Shown piece by piece: positions 19,929-30,865 of a DNA stretch of 64,000 nt; the stretch's first letter is position 1, and each line of letters begins with the position of its first letter. The stretch is from Anthoceros angustus. Its lineage: Eukaryota; Streptophyta; Anthocerotopsida; Anthocerotales; Anthocerotaceae. The translations under genes were made by a program, and so were the position numbers. The stretch covers positions 124,001 through 188,000 of the forward strand of contig MU008158.1 in assembly GCA_010909165.1 (NCBI GenBank), written 5' to 3'. The notes below the pieces were generated by a model that saw nothing but the letters and a program-made list of their open reading frames with translations, had not been told where the DNA came from and did no database searches.

Positions 19929-22900
19929 ATGGCAGACAGCAGCGGTGGTGCCAACACCGCTGACTCCTATATCGGCAGCCTTATCAGCCTCACTTCTAAG
20001 AGCGAGATCCGATATGAAGGCGTTCTCTATACGGTGGACACGGAAAATTCCAACATTGCTTTGTCGAATGGTGAGATTCTCCTGGTCCTTCCTGCTGCTT
20101 GGTGCAATTCCTTGCAGCTTGGTGTACTTTTGCACCCCCGGCTTCAGAATTGGGGAATGTCCTTCGCGCCTTCACTGTTGTGAGAGTCTCTTCCTTGTTC
20201 TGGACTCGAGCAAATGCACAGCATGCAGGTCGGGTGTATAGGTACTTTGCACAGTTCGAATGGTCCGGGTAAGCTCTCAGCTGGAGGAAACCGGATCCGG
20301 GTTCTGTCTGGCGTTGGGCCCGATTTTACGGATATTGTGGCCTACCGTGCCGTCGCGTGGTCGTGAATACCATTCCTCAGATCCGAAGATGTACCAATGG
20401 AAGTCGTGGATCAGTATTTAGCCCGTCATAAGCTTAGAACCTAGTGAGTGCTATGTTTGGAAGGTCATGATGCCCTAAGCCTGGATATCCTGTGATAGTA
20501 TTCCATGGAACAATCTTTAGTTGTTAATTGGACGTTCGTGATTCAGTATGCGGTGAACTGGAGGGTTTGGATGCCTGTCTCTTGCGGTTTCTATTGGTGA
20601 ACATTGGATGACAGCACGTTTTATCCCTGTCGGTTCTTATGTTTGCAGTGAGATCCTTTGGAACGGAAGGGAGAAAGAAAGACGGCCCCCAAATCCTCCC
20701 CAGCGATAAGGTTTACGACTTCATTATATTTCGGGGCTCCGACATTAAGGTAGGAATTCATGCGCTCACGATAGTTTACAGTGATTCTGATCTGGGGAAC
20801 CGTCGTCGGGTCGGAGCCGGCACCAAAGATGGTTAATGTGAGGTCTTATGTGCGCAGGATTTGCAAGTGAAGTCCTCCCCTGCTGCTGTGCCAGCTTCGC
20901 ATCAGCCACCAAGTGATCCAGCAATTATCCACCTTCAGGTACACCTTAGCACCAAACCTGTTCTGTAGGGGTCTCTGCTAGGTCTCTAGTTTATGGGATA
21001 CCATGCGTCTGTAATTCGGTGATTTGTTTCTCTTTTGCTTGATGTAACTTGTTGAGGAGGAACTAGGCTATAGGGAGTGGGCGTGGTCATCTCTTGTGTG
21101 TTTCTGCCAGAGACGACAAATTTACGATGTGTATTGTGTCTTCTGAACAGTCACAATATACTCAGCCAGCATCCTTGGCCCCAGCATATGTGCCTCCTTC
21201 TCAAGTTGGTCCTCCTACAGATGCAAGCCTACCAGCAGCATATGGTGGCATCAGGTCACCTGCTTTTAGAGGCAGTGTCCCACCCATGTACCAACCAGCT
21301 GCTGGTATGGGGTCGTGGGGTGTTCCCCCAATGCCTGGTGTCAATGGAACAGGGATTGCAATGCCTATGTATTGGCAGGGTTATTACAGGCCCCCTAGTG
21401 GACAAGCACAGTTACAACCACAGCCCCTACCTGTTCCTAACCTTACACCGCAACATGTTTTGCAAGCAGCTGGACGGTCTTATCTTTCACCACCGGCATC
21501 ATTGTCTGGAGTTCCAACTGGTGTAGCCTCCAGCCAGGCGAATATGGCCTTTGCAAATGCTCCTCCACCACCTGTGGCTGCCATGCAACCTTACGTCCCT
21601 GCAGCAATACCTGAGCCCTTGACACCGGCATCATTCCCTGCCTCCAGTGCAGCTTCTATGCTGGTTGCTGCATCATTGCCGTCTACCTCAGTTGTTCCTC
21701 CGGCTACACCCCCTGCAGCCCCAGCTGTGACTTCTTCTATTATTTCTGCAAGTGCAGCAGTCAGCGGGCCAAGTTCAGCGGCGGAGAACCTGGCATCTTC
21801 AGCTTATGGAGTCAGTGCTGTGATAACCCCAGCGGCCAAGAATCCTCGGAGGAGCAATGCTCCTGGTCAATCCGCTCCACTTCAGGATGGTGGTGGTGGT
21901 GGTGGTGGTGGTGGTGGTGTTGGTGGTATTGTACCTGTGTCTATGGGTTTGTCGGCCTCTGCGCACACAGCCGCTACAAAAGGTGTGTGGCCCAATGCCA
22001 GTGGGCAAAAGCTTGGAGCTCCTCAGCCTCAGAAAGGTGCCGGGAGCCTTGAACCTTCCATTTTGGAGCAGAATTTGCTACAGTCAGGACATCAAATCTC
22101 TGCTGTGGCACCAGAAGAACTGCAGCAACAAATCTCTCAACCGTTGCTACCTTTGCCTGTGACTTCAGTGCAACCGAAGATCGTGCCACAGGTAACTTGT
22201 GTAGCATCCCGATGTGCAAGTAACCAGAATGGCAGTTTTTTGGGCCTCACTTGGTTGAAAAGGCGATGGTAAAATGAACTCCAAAGCTTTGGTTGGCCTG
22301 AACCAGATGTCGTTTTGTTTGGACTGTTGCTGAAGATTTTTGTGTCTAACCAGTGGCATGGAGGCCAACGCATTGCAGTAACCCGCCAGAGCGACCGTTG
22401 GCAGGTAGATGGGATGTCCAAAGTGCAAAGGTGTATCCAGCGCAGATGCTGCGGCTGGGTCAACTTTTGTGGGGGGATGTGATGTTGTCTCATGGACTTG
22501 GTTTGGTTTACTGCTGTGCATTTCAAAGATTCGTTGTTGCTTGAGGGTCCTGAGTATTAATTTCACACACCGTAATCTCGTTCTACTTATTAAAAAGCTT
22601 TACAGTTGCATGATTGTTGGCTTTTGTGTTTCAGGGTAATGGGTCGCCTGGACACAGCAACAATTATGGTCGAAGGCCTAGAGGAAGAGCTGGAAGTGGA
22701 AGAGGCGTAGGGGTAAAAAGGCCATGCTTTTTGCTTGATTGCATTTACACTGCTACAAAGCTTTCAGTGCTGGTGTAGGTTTGTGATCTGGCACGACATG
22801 TATTCTTCTGTCGGGTGTTAAAGTCATTCTTTAACTCTGCCCTTACTGTTTTGTGTAGGTTTCCCATCCGACCAAACAGTTTACTGAAGACTTTGACTTC

Positions 22901-23532
22901 ACAGCCATGAACGAGCGGTTTAAGAAAGATGAAGTTTGGGGTGAGCTTGGTGGCAAAGGGGATGGCGGAGAAAAAGTATTGCTCCCCATCAGTGTGGATG
23001 GTGTAGAGGGTAATCCTGATGACGAGGAACTGGATGGATTGGCGCTTTCAAGCAAGTCATTACCTGATGCGCCCAAGAAGGTATTGATGGACAAGAATCT
23101 TGTATTGGAAGGTTTGCTGAATGCTGACACTGTTCGTCTCACGCCCTCTCATCCTCTGTTGGTAACTGCAGCCCATGTACGTGAAGGAAGAATTCTTCGA
23201 CTCCCTGTCATGTGATGCGCTGGATCGGGAAGGAGGGCGTGCAGAACGCACAAAGTACTCTGAGCAACGCAAGATCGATACAGAGGTTGGACGTTGGAAT
23301 GTGAGACTTGAGTCGGTTGTGTGAGTCGTCGCATTTCTCACACGAATTTTTGTGGCAGACGTTTGGTACCTTCCCACTGAGAAGCCGTGGCGGGCGTGGA
23401 GGCCGAGGTGGCATGAGGGGAGGTTACAGGGGTGGTGGTGGTGGTTTCTACAATCAGCAATATTCAGGCGGAGGCAGGGGGAATGGATATGGAAGGGCCC
23501 GCAATGCTCCCAGGACTACCTCACCGAAGTAG
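19929..23532 (+). CDS. DCP5: DCP5 / LSM14 (Scd6) family mRNA decapping protein
   Basis: Eight exons join in frame with GT-AG introns: 19929-20070, 20649-20749, 20858-20938, 21151-22191, 22635-22712, 22859-23080, 23172-23285 and 23359-23532, giving 650 codons plus stop. Residues 14-81 form the LSm14 domain ([40 protein letters not shown]). A long Pro/Ala/Ser/Gln-rich linker fills exon 4 and includes a Gly run of about 11. The FDF region ([20 protein letters not shown]) is in exon 6, the FFD box ([11 protein letters not shown]) in exon 7, the TFG box (RKIDTETFG) spans exons 7 and 8, and an RGG-rich tail ends the protein. In plants this family binds DCP1/DCP2 in processing bodies, promotes decapping and represses translation. 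Domain set and length are complete. The start is the first ATG before the LSm domain. It appears functional. Confidence 0.95.
21888..21922 (+). repeat. GGT trinucleotide repeat in DCP5 exon 4
   Basis: About ten GGT/GGC-type triplets encode a Gly run in the disordered linker, between the LSm and FDF parts. Length variation would be tolerated in frame. Confidence 0.9.
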
Positions 23533-25075
23533 GTGGGCGTAGCTGGTGCCTGTTTCTAGCCTCTGACACGGCAATCTGGCGCGGGGCATGCACAGGCCAA
23601 GCGATGGTGTACTATCTTTGTGGCTCTACCTGGTTACCTACCTACAGACGTGGCCGGAGTTGTTGATAGGCTGCTGCTCCTGGACTAGGCGACGCATCTC
23701 CTCCAGAGGGTAGTGGGGGTAGCGCAGGCGAGCAGCCGGCGGGCAGCGGGCTCGGTCGGGGTTCGGGGAGGGTGTAGGGTGGAGTGGCAGTTGAACAGGA
23801 GTCTTGGTGGGGCCTCTTGTCCGTAGTCTTGTCTTGGAGTGATGACAGTGGCCTTCCCACGGACATACAAGCAAAAAAGCCTGTTGTTCTTCGATGTGTT
23901 GTCAGCGGGATTCACGGTGGGCCATCTAGGACTTGTAAGTATACTGCAAGTAGTTGTCCGGGATTTGGGTCCCCATGTTTGGCCAGATGGACCTGTTGAT
24001 AACATCACACCGTGGCAATGAACGGAAGGTGTCTCGTTCCTTGCGGCCTTGCAGTAGTACATCACTTACCCAGTGGGCAGTACTGCAGTGTGTATGTTGG
24101 ACCTCGCTTGCGAAATGTCGAGTCGGGCCTGGCACGCTGCCAGTGGTCGGCAATCACGGGCAGCGCCCTTACATAATGGAGTCACGAGGACAGTGGAGGG
24201 CCTAGGCGACAGGCGCATTTATGCGCATTGATGGAAACAAAATTAAAAAAGCGCATTGATGGCAAGCAGGACAGTCCCAAATCCGGGGGACCCGCTGATT
24301 CCGGCGCCGGCCGCCGGCGATGCAGGATCGGCGCTGCCTGATTTGCGAGGACGCGAGGGCCCCGGGCCCGGCTCGTCCCGAGTCCCGAGTCCCGCGCCAG
24401 GGGCAGCCGCAGCCGCAGCAGCAGCAGAAGCCGCAGCAGGACTCGGCAAGGCATCCCAATCGCTGGACTAGACTACTTGCGTTTGCAAAGAAATGAAACC
24501 TTTGCTCCCGTCGTGTATAGCAAATTGCCATGGCCGGTGGCGAGCAGCAGCTCCGTTCTCGCAGATGTGCCGGCGTGGCCTTTGTCCTTTGTCGTGTTCC
24601 TGTCCTGTCGCCGCGCCTCTCGCTCCTGCAATGTGCTGGGGCCGCGTTCCCGGAGGATCTGGACCAGTCTAGTGAGCGGAAGCGGAGGACTGATCCCATC
24701 CAGCTCAAGAAAAGCAGCGCTGTATCCGCCATACATGGATGACGCTGGATCACACACCCCAATCTCCTCAGCCGGCTCTGTCTGCTGCTTCTTCTGCTCC
24801 CGCTGCTCTTCCTCCTGATCCGCCTCCCGGCTTCGGAGACGAAGCCGCGATGAAACGCTTGTCTGTCTTTTCGTTCTTCCCCGAGCACATCGTCGCCTCC
24901 GCCTCCCGGTGCAGCCGCATCGAGAGGGTTTGAATCTCGAGCAACAAGCCGTGCACGGCGGGCCGCGCTCGAGGCAGCATGACGCGAGCCGGCCCCGCGC
25001 GCGCTCTCTTCCCCCGCTCGTCCCAGCCACAAATTCCATCCCGCAGAGCTCACACCTCGTGAGCACGCGGCAGTC
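23533..25075. other. Region between DCP5 and the F-box gene
   Basis: The first few hundred bases are probably the DCP5 3' untranslated region. From about 24,280 the sequence is GC-rich and probably holds the F-box gene promoter and 5' leader. Long open frames on both strands here are composition effects. I see no further gene. Confidence 0.6.
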
Positions 25076-26623
25076 ATGGCGGACTGCGGCATCAGCAGCA
25101 GCAGCAAGGAGGCGAAGGAGAAGGAGGTAGACTGGCTGCTGCTACTGGTGAGCGGCGACCAGGGGTCCGAGGACCCCGCGGTCCCCGACCGCGACAACGA
25201 GTCGTCTTCACAGTCGTTTGAGTCGTCTTCGTCGTCCTCATCCGCCTCCTCATCGACATCTTCTTCCTCCTCTTCTTCATCCTCCTCTTCTTCATCCTCC
25301 TCTTCTTCATCCTCCTCTTCTTCATCCTCCTCTTCTTCATCCTCCTTTTCTTCATCCTCTTCTCCTCCATCGCCTTCTCCATCTCCTCCATCTCCTTCCT
25401 CGCCTTCTCCTCGTCTGGAGATGGACGCGGCCGTATGGAGCAAGCTTCCGGAGGACTTTCTGGAGAGAGTCCTGGTGCGGCTGCCGCTGGTGACTCACCT
25501 CCGCTTCCGCGCCGTGTGCAAGCAGTGGCGGGCAACCCTATCGTCCCCGGCCTTCCTGCAGCAGCATCGCTTGGCCGCAACGGCCTCCCCTCCGCCAATC
25601 TGCCTGTGCCAGATCGAGTCCGGGTGGCCGAGGGAGCGGGCCACGCCTTGCGCGCTCCCCGCCTCCTCCCCCTCCCGGAGCTTCAAGCTGGATCTCTCCT
25701 TCCTCCCCCGCCGGGTGTCCTACCCTCGCCTCCACGACCACGGCCTCATCTGCTTCCGCGCCGAGCCACACCCGGAGCCTGAGCCAGAGGCGGAAGCCAT
25801 CTCCATCTCCATCCATGACCAGGACGAGGGCCAAGACCGGGACCAGGACATGATGCTGCTCTGCGTGTGCAACCCCCTCACCCGGACATGGAGGGAGCTC
25901 CCGGAGTTCGCCTCCCCCCGCTCTCACCAGCTCCGGGTAGCCCTGGCCGCGGACGCCATAGCCGGGTTCCAGGTGGTGGTTTTGCACGGCGAGGTTTCGG
26001 ACCAGTGTCAGCTGGACCGGAACCAGGGGGGGTGGAGCATCCGGAGCTGCGTTGGCGGGGGGGAGTGGAAGGTGAGTCGGGGAGATTCGCCTTGCCCGCT
26101 CCTCACCCGGAGCACCTTCGCGCTCTGCCGGGGGCGGCTCTTCGTGCTCGTCTTCGGAGTGCACTTCCTGCTGTACGCGCTGGACGGGCGGCTGCTGCAC
26201 AGATTCCACGTCCACAACCCCTGCATGCACCACGCGGCGCACCGGCTGGTGGAGCACCGCGGGGAGGTCTTCCTCTGCGGCCACTACCGGCTGGCCCCCG
26301 GGAAGCACCTCACGGTGCGGATATGGCGGCTGGAGCAGCGCCGGCTCGTGTTCCAGCAGGTGGCTGCTCTGCCCGAGCCGCAGGTGATGGAGCTGGTGCA
26401 GGGCTGGGACATGGCGGATGCCGATGTGGAGCTGCTCGACTGCCGCGCTGTCGGCGACTGCATTTGCCTCCACCTGGAAATCTACAATCTGGTGTCCGGG
26501 GTGGTGCGGAATTTGGTGCTCGCTTTCCACTGCGTCGCCGCGTCCTGGACCCTGTGTTCCATGGAGTACCTGCCTTACAAATCCCTCACCCTCTTCGAGC
26601 CGCGCCTCGATCTCTTCATTTGA
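25076..26623 (+). CDS. F-box protein (kelch-like C-terminus) with an N-terminal poly-Ser tract
   Basis: One uninterrupted exon encodes 515 residues if translation starts at 25,076. Residues 1-46 are polar; about 47-105 are almost all Ser. The F-box spans about 120-164 (WSKLPEDFLERVLVRLPL, then FRAVCKQWRATLSSP). The rest has spaced Trp-rich blocks typical of plant F-box/kelch-type beta-propellers (CNPLTRTWRELPEF; ASWTLCSMEYLPY). Plant relatives bind SKP1-like proteins and recruit substrates to SCF ubiquitin ligases; the substrate is unknown. MDAAVWSKLPEDFLERVL at residue 116 (25,421) looks like a normal start for this family, so the Ser-rich extension may be 5' leader or a true N-terminal extension. 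The frame is intact and GC-rich. Confidence 0.88.
   Translation: MADCGISSSSKEAKEKEVDWLLLLVSGDQGSEDPAVPDRDNESSSQSFESSSSSSSASSSTSSSSSSSSSSSSSSSSSSSSSSSSSSSSSFSSSSSPPSPSPSPPSPSSPSPRLEMDAAVWSKLPEDFLERVLVRLPLVTHLRFRAVCKQWRATLSSPAFLQQHRLAATASPPPICLCQIESGWPRERATPCALPASSPSRSFKLDLSFLPRRVSYPRLHDHGLICFRAEPHPEPEPEAEAISISIHDQDEGQDRDQDMMLLCVCNPLTRTWRELPEFASPRSHQLRVALAADAIAGFQVVVLHGEVSDQCQLDRNQGGWSIRSCVGGGEWKVSRGDSPCPLLTRSTFALCRGRLFVLVFGVHFLLYALDGRLLHRFHVHNPCMHHAAHRLVEHRGEVFLCGHYRLAPGKHLTVRIWRLEQRRLVFQQVAALPEPQVMELVQGWDMADADVELLDCRAVGDCICLHLEIYNLVSGVVRNLVLAFHCVAASWTLCSMEYLPYKSLTLFEPRLDLFI
25255..25365 (+). repeat. 15-bp TCC/TCT/TCA minisatellite encoding poly-Ser
   Basis: A unit of the type TCCTCTTCTTCATCC is repeated about six times with few changes. 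It encodes Ser on the plus strand and acidic poly-Glu in the antisense frame, which creates a spurious antisense open frame. Confidence 0.9.
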
Positions 26624-28603
26624 TACAATTTTTCGCCATCCATGCTGCAAGTAAGCAATGCTGGGCTCGGCCCGGGCTGGTGTGGCAATGTGTTAGGTGG
26701 GCTCGGAATTATAAATCCGAGCAATGCAAAGTAAACCATGGCTCGAATTGCTTGGACTGACTTGATGCATATCATGATCGGAGAGATGCAAGTAAGGCAC
26801 TGGCTGGGACTGAAGGATGCAAGAGAGCAAGCAGACTGATGTAATATCAGCAATGAACGTAAGCTGTAGACTTTTCTTCTTCTATGGTGACTTGAGGCTG
26901 CTCGGATTCGTGTGATTCACTCTAATCCCTGCATTAGCGATGGTCCGACTCATTGCCAATTAGATAAGGGAAAGAACGGCAAATTTTGTTATTATCTACA
27001 AACAATGTGATCTATTTATTCATGCATACGGTCCTAGCAATATGATACTCTAGCAACGTAAGAAATAGATCATATTGCTGTGATTTCAGCAATTCAAGAA
27101 AATAATTATTATTATTAATATATTAGGATAAAATAAAAATAATATAATAAATATATTTGTTCTATCTAATCTAATCTAATCTAATCCATTCCCATCTTGC
27201 ATCATGTGATTTAAGTAATAGATCCTTATAAGCTGCTCGAGGATAGACCCTTGAGGGGTATGACGTTGGTGTCCCGCACCCAAATTGAGTATATGACATC
27301 ATATGAAGGAGTATGACATCAATGTTCCATGCCCAATTAAATATAAGACATCGTGCCCAGGATTGTATAATGGAACTATGTATATACAAGGCACTTAAAT
27401 ACAGGACATCATCCCAAGGATTATATGATGGAATTACATATACGGCAAGGAACTTGAGTACTGGAGATCATGCCAAGGATTATGTGATGGAACTACATAT
27501 TCAGCAAGGATTTTGTAAAGGGAACTACATATAAGGCAACATAGTGACTACCTCTTTCAACAACTGCAACATTTTCTTGAGTTACTTGTGTCACACCTAA
27601 CACATCACCCGAGACCCAGTGTTGTTGTAACCAATGATGGAAAGTGACTGTTTTCTTGAGTTACTTGTGTCGCATCTAACACATCACCCAATACCCAAAG
27701 TTGTTGTAACCAATGATAGAAAGTGACAAACGGATGTTCCTACGACCTCGTGCCAGCGTTTGTTGTAACCCATGATAGAAAGTGACAAGCGGATGTTCCT
27801 ACGATTTCGTATCAATCTTACAGAAAGAGATGACCGACTTTCGTGCTCACCACGTCTTTCATTCTACCACGAATGATATTGAGGATGGAATTTGCGTCTA
27901 CGCTAAGGAAGTATCCATTCAAGTTTGTAAAATCCCAGCAAGAAAGAAATAATGGTAAGCAAGCATTCCTTCGGGCTTATATCGAATCTGAACATCAAAA
28001 AAAAAACGAGGAAGCATTCCTTGGATGTTATATCATATTTTATCAATGCAAAAAAATTACTATCATATTTGACCAAAGTAAAAAAATAATGCGCTTAAGA
28101 AATAACAACTAAACACTAAATAAAAAAGAATACGAAACCTGAACTTGGGGCCAAAGATAAATAGTGACATTAAAAAACGTATAGCTTCCTAATAGAATTT
28201 ACACTCACCCTTCTTATCCATCGCGTTATGATCTGTCTTTTGCAGAGAAACATTGCCAAGATACTATTGGGACCGTTGTTCTGCATGTAAAACCGATTTT
28301 TTTCTATACCTCCTTTCAGTATACAGTACAAGTGTGTTCCCACCAAGTGAACGTTCGGTTTAGCACCACCAGCATTTCCCTTGCGGATGGTAGGTGTGAG
28401 AAATCAGCAAAGTAGGGGCAAGATTTAGACTGTAGCGGACAAATAATTATCATTTGTTTGCTGTCCTTCAAAGCATGACCCATCTCACATCTATACCTCG
28501 GCAAAAATCAGTTGTGAGCAGCGAGCTGAGTGGTTTTTTCTGGCGCTAGCATTTTCAGAAAAGAAAAGTGCTAGCTCCAGATTCCGAAATGCTTTGGGAG
28601 TCA
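26624..28603. other. AT-rich intergenic region with short tandem repeats
   Basis: No gene is visible. Five TCTAA units lie near 27,164-27,190. A ~60-bp unit (AAGGATTATATGATGGAA-type) is repeated three times at about 27,355-27,540. An 81-bp unit beginning CTTGAGTTACTTGTGTC occurs at 27,574 and 27,655, and a 59-bp unit containing CGGATGTTCCTACGA occurs near 27,700 and 27,760. Confidence 0.7.
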
Positions 28604-30067
28604 CTATCGAATTCGGGTCCAGGTTCTGTAATCCGTGCCCTGGCTCACAGCCACGCCAAAGCAGCCGTTCCTTTTGGTCCTGTCATTGCCCACATAGTAC
28701 AGCCTGAAGCTGCCGTCGTCAAGGCAAACGACATGAGGAGCCGCAACCATCCCATTGTCCCAGGCATCCTCGTCTCCTGCTCTGGCTGTGAAAATAGGGC
28801 CTCCAGGCTGTTTTCCCGAGGCCAAATCCTTCTCCCAGTGCACACCATCCGGGGAAGTGGCAAGGCCGATGCCATGGACACCGCTTCTGTCCACACCTTC
28901 ATAGAACAAGAGATATTGCTCTGCCGTCTTCACCACATGCCGTCGGCTCACCCCCCCCTCGTCCCAACACCCAGGCTCTCCAGCCTCCAGCACTTTGCCC
29001 AGTTTGTGCCATGACCTGCCGTCCAGGGAGGTGGCCACCCCGATGGAAGAGCGAGGGGGAGAAGATGGGTCGGAGCTGGCTTCCATGGAGCTGTAGGTCA
29101 TGAGCCATGTGAGCTGCTGGGATGATGGGGGGATCACTCTGGCCCATGCCACAAATGCCCCATCCCACTCTCCATCGCCGCCCACATCCAGCACCAGGTT
29201 GTCCCTCTCCCTCCAGAACTCCACCCCTCTCGCAGACCTCACCAGCCCTACTCTCATGCGCATGCCCCGCACCAGCCTACCATGCCCCAAAGACGCAGCC
29301 TCCAGAGACCCTCCCAAGTAGTACATCCACCACTCTCCGTCATGGTGAACCACATCGCTGCATCCGACATGCACGCAGTCGAAGACTGAAGGGTTCTGCT
29401 CGTCGGGATCCAGAATGGCTCCTTGTGGCAGAGCTCCCGAGAGCCTGGTCCAGCTCAACCCATCTTCGCTGAGAGCCATCCCCACTCTCCCGGTGGAGAG
29501 CAGTGCTGGGCTCACCCCGGAGTGCCAGCTGCTCCTGTCCCTGCCATAGTAGTACATCCTCCAAGGAGCCAGCTCTGCACTCGGATCCTTCACCACGATG
29601 GGATGGAACAGGCACGCACTATCCCACCACTCCACATCCTTGTCCTCGCACAGCCCGAACATCCTGCCTGCCCACCTACAAACAAATATACCATCTCCTC
29701 AGCCCATGTAGATGAAATTCCAACCCATCAACTACGTGTCCCTTCCTTTCTGACAGGAATCCCACCTGTGATTCGCAGCCACGCTGCTGCTTCCTAGGCA
29801 CTGCCTCCTCGTCCACATCCGCTGGTGGGTACAAGTATGCTGCGGTGATTTCCATCTCTGAGCAAAGAACCGCTCCGGGGCAATCCTCACTACTGGCCCG
29901 CTGTCGGGAAAGCAAAGGCTGTGCATCGTCGGAGTAGGGCCAACCTGGAGGGCTGTCATGTTTCCAGTCATCGGCCCGTTTCTAAACCGGCAACCATTGA
30001 TACCAGCCCAGAAAAAAGAGACGAGACTGGCGCTGTTCTGCCGGGCAGATGCTCGCCACCGGATCAT
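28604..30067 (-). CDS. Glycosyl-hydrolase-like five-bladed beta-propeller protein (GH43/GH32-like fold)
   Basis: Two minus-strand exons, 30067-29766 and 29675-28604, join across a 90-nt GT-AG intron into about 457 codons. Exon 2 carries the recognisable domain: DVEWWDSACLFHPIVV, WRMYYYGRDR, DGEWWMYYLGGS, and three SxDGxxW motifs (ALSEDGLSWTRL, SLDGRSWHKLGK, SPDGVHWEKD). That repeat is characteristic of GH43/GH32/GH68-type propellers, which act on sugars or glycosides. The substrate cannot be named and no catalytic residues are assigned. Exon 1 is Arg/Ser-rich and could be an organelle-targeting extension; its exact start is uncertain because several ATGs are in frame. The frame is otherwise intact. 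Confidence 0.8.
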
Positions 30068-30448
30068 TCCTCACAGTCCCAGACCCCCAGCCGTAAGGGG
30101 ATGATCCTAACACAAGCACAAGGATCATCTGGACCAGCCTCTATTGCCCGAACCTTGGCCCCTTGGCTTGTGTGTGTAGGCAGTTGTAATTTGGCAGCGT
30201 ACATGGATGTACAAGACCATACCAGCAAGTTTTGCACTAGCAGGGCATAAAACAATCATAAATCATTAAGATAATCATTTTTTTGCAACCTATAAATTTC
30301 AGCCTTACATTATCTACCGGACGGACATTGAAATGGTTCCCTATTATGGTGTTTTATTGAGGGAAAAAACGATGGGAAAAAACTCATCCAGCACGAGACA
30401 ATGAAGGTAGACCTCAGGGATCAAGGTGAAAAAGAGCAACTAAGCTCC
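30068..30448. other. Region upstream of the beta-propeller gene
   Basis: This probably contains the promoter and 5' leader of the minus-strand gene ending at 30,067. A 63-codon minus-strand open frame at 30,064-30,255 has no recognisable content. I see nothing else. Confidence 0.5.
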
Positions 30449-30865
30449 TTACCTAAAGTTACCTACTGCTCCTAGAACATCATATGCACGAAGAACAAAT
30501 GGCCTGCAAATGACGGAGGAAGAGGAAGAAGCGTCACTGGCCATCGCCGCCTTGTGAAGGATTGCCATCGAGAGGGCCCTTTGAAGGGCAATGGAGACTC
30601 GCTGTCTCAAGTAAGTTGTGAAATAAGAAAGGGACAACCCTGTGCCATGCCTGCGGGCGTGGTAGGATTTGGCACAGGACTTGAGAAATTGATCGAAGTT
30701 CGTAGCCATAGCTCCATATGTTTCAAGTGCGAGCGGAATAAAGAAGTGGTCCGCTTGCATCCCGCCATACTTTCTGACCTTGAGAGCCGCAGCATCGGCG
30801 GCAGCCCAACCAGGACGGTTAGTGTGGAATGGTATTTTGCGTCTAGAGACACAAGGAGGCCACAT
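30449..30865 (-). pseudogene. C-terminal domain fragment of a non-LTR-type retroelement
   Basis: A 138-codon minus-strand frame encodes GWAAADAAALKVRKYGGM, then FFIPLALETYGAMATNF and LRQRVSIALQRALSMAILH. I recognise this pattern (Ala-rich stretch plus KxxKY, a P-ALETYG motif and a final QR-IA-QR helix) as the conserved tail downstream of RT in a family of retroelement proteins; the same family may supply the RT at 62,900-64,000. No RT is adjacent. The assignment is from memory of the pattern and not from a search. Confidence 0.55.

Noticed and set aside
21077-21526. 149-codon plus-strand frame overlapping DCP5 exon 4
   Set aside because: Alternative frame of the long linker exon; splice structure and domains support the DCP5 frame.
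24202-25443. Long minus-strand open frame (413 codons) with a poly-Glu/Asp run
   Set aside because: It is the antisense of the GC-rich F-box leader and Ser minisatellite; it has no domain and overlaps the better-supported F-box gene.
25538-26760. Other long open frames overlapping the F-box gene (370 codons minus, 297 codons plus)
   Set aside because: GC-rich shadow frames with Pro/Arg/Ala-rich composition and no recognisable motif.
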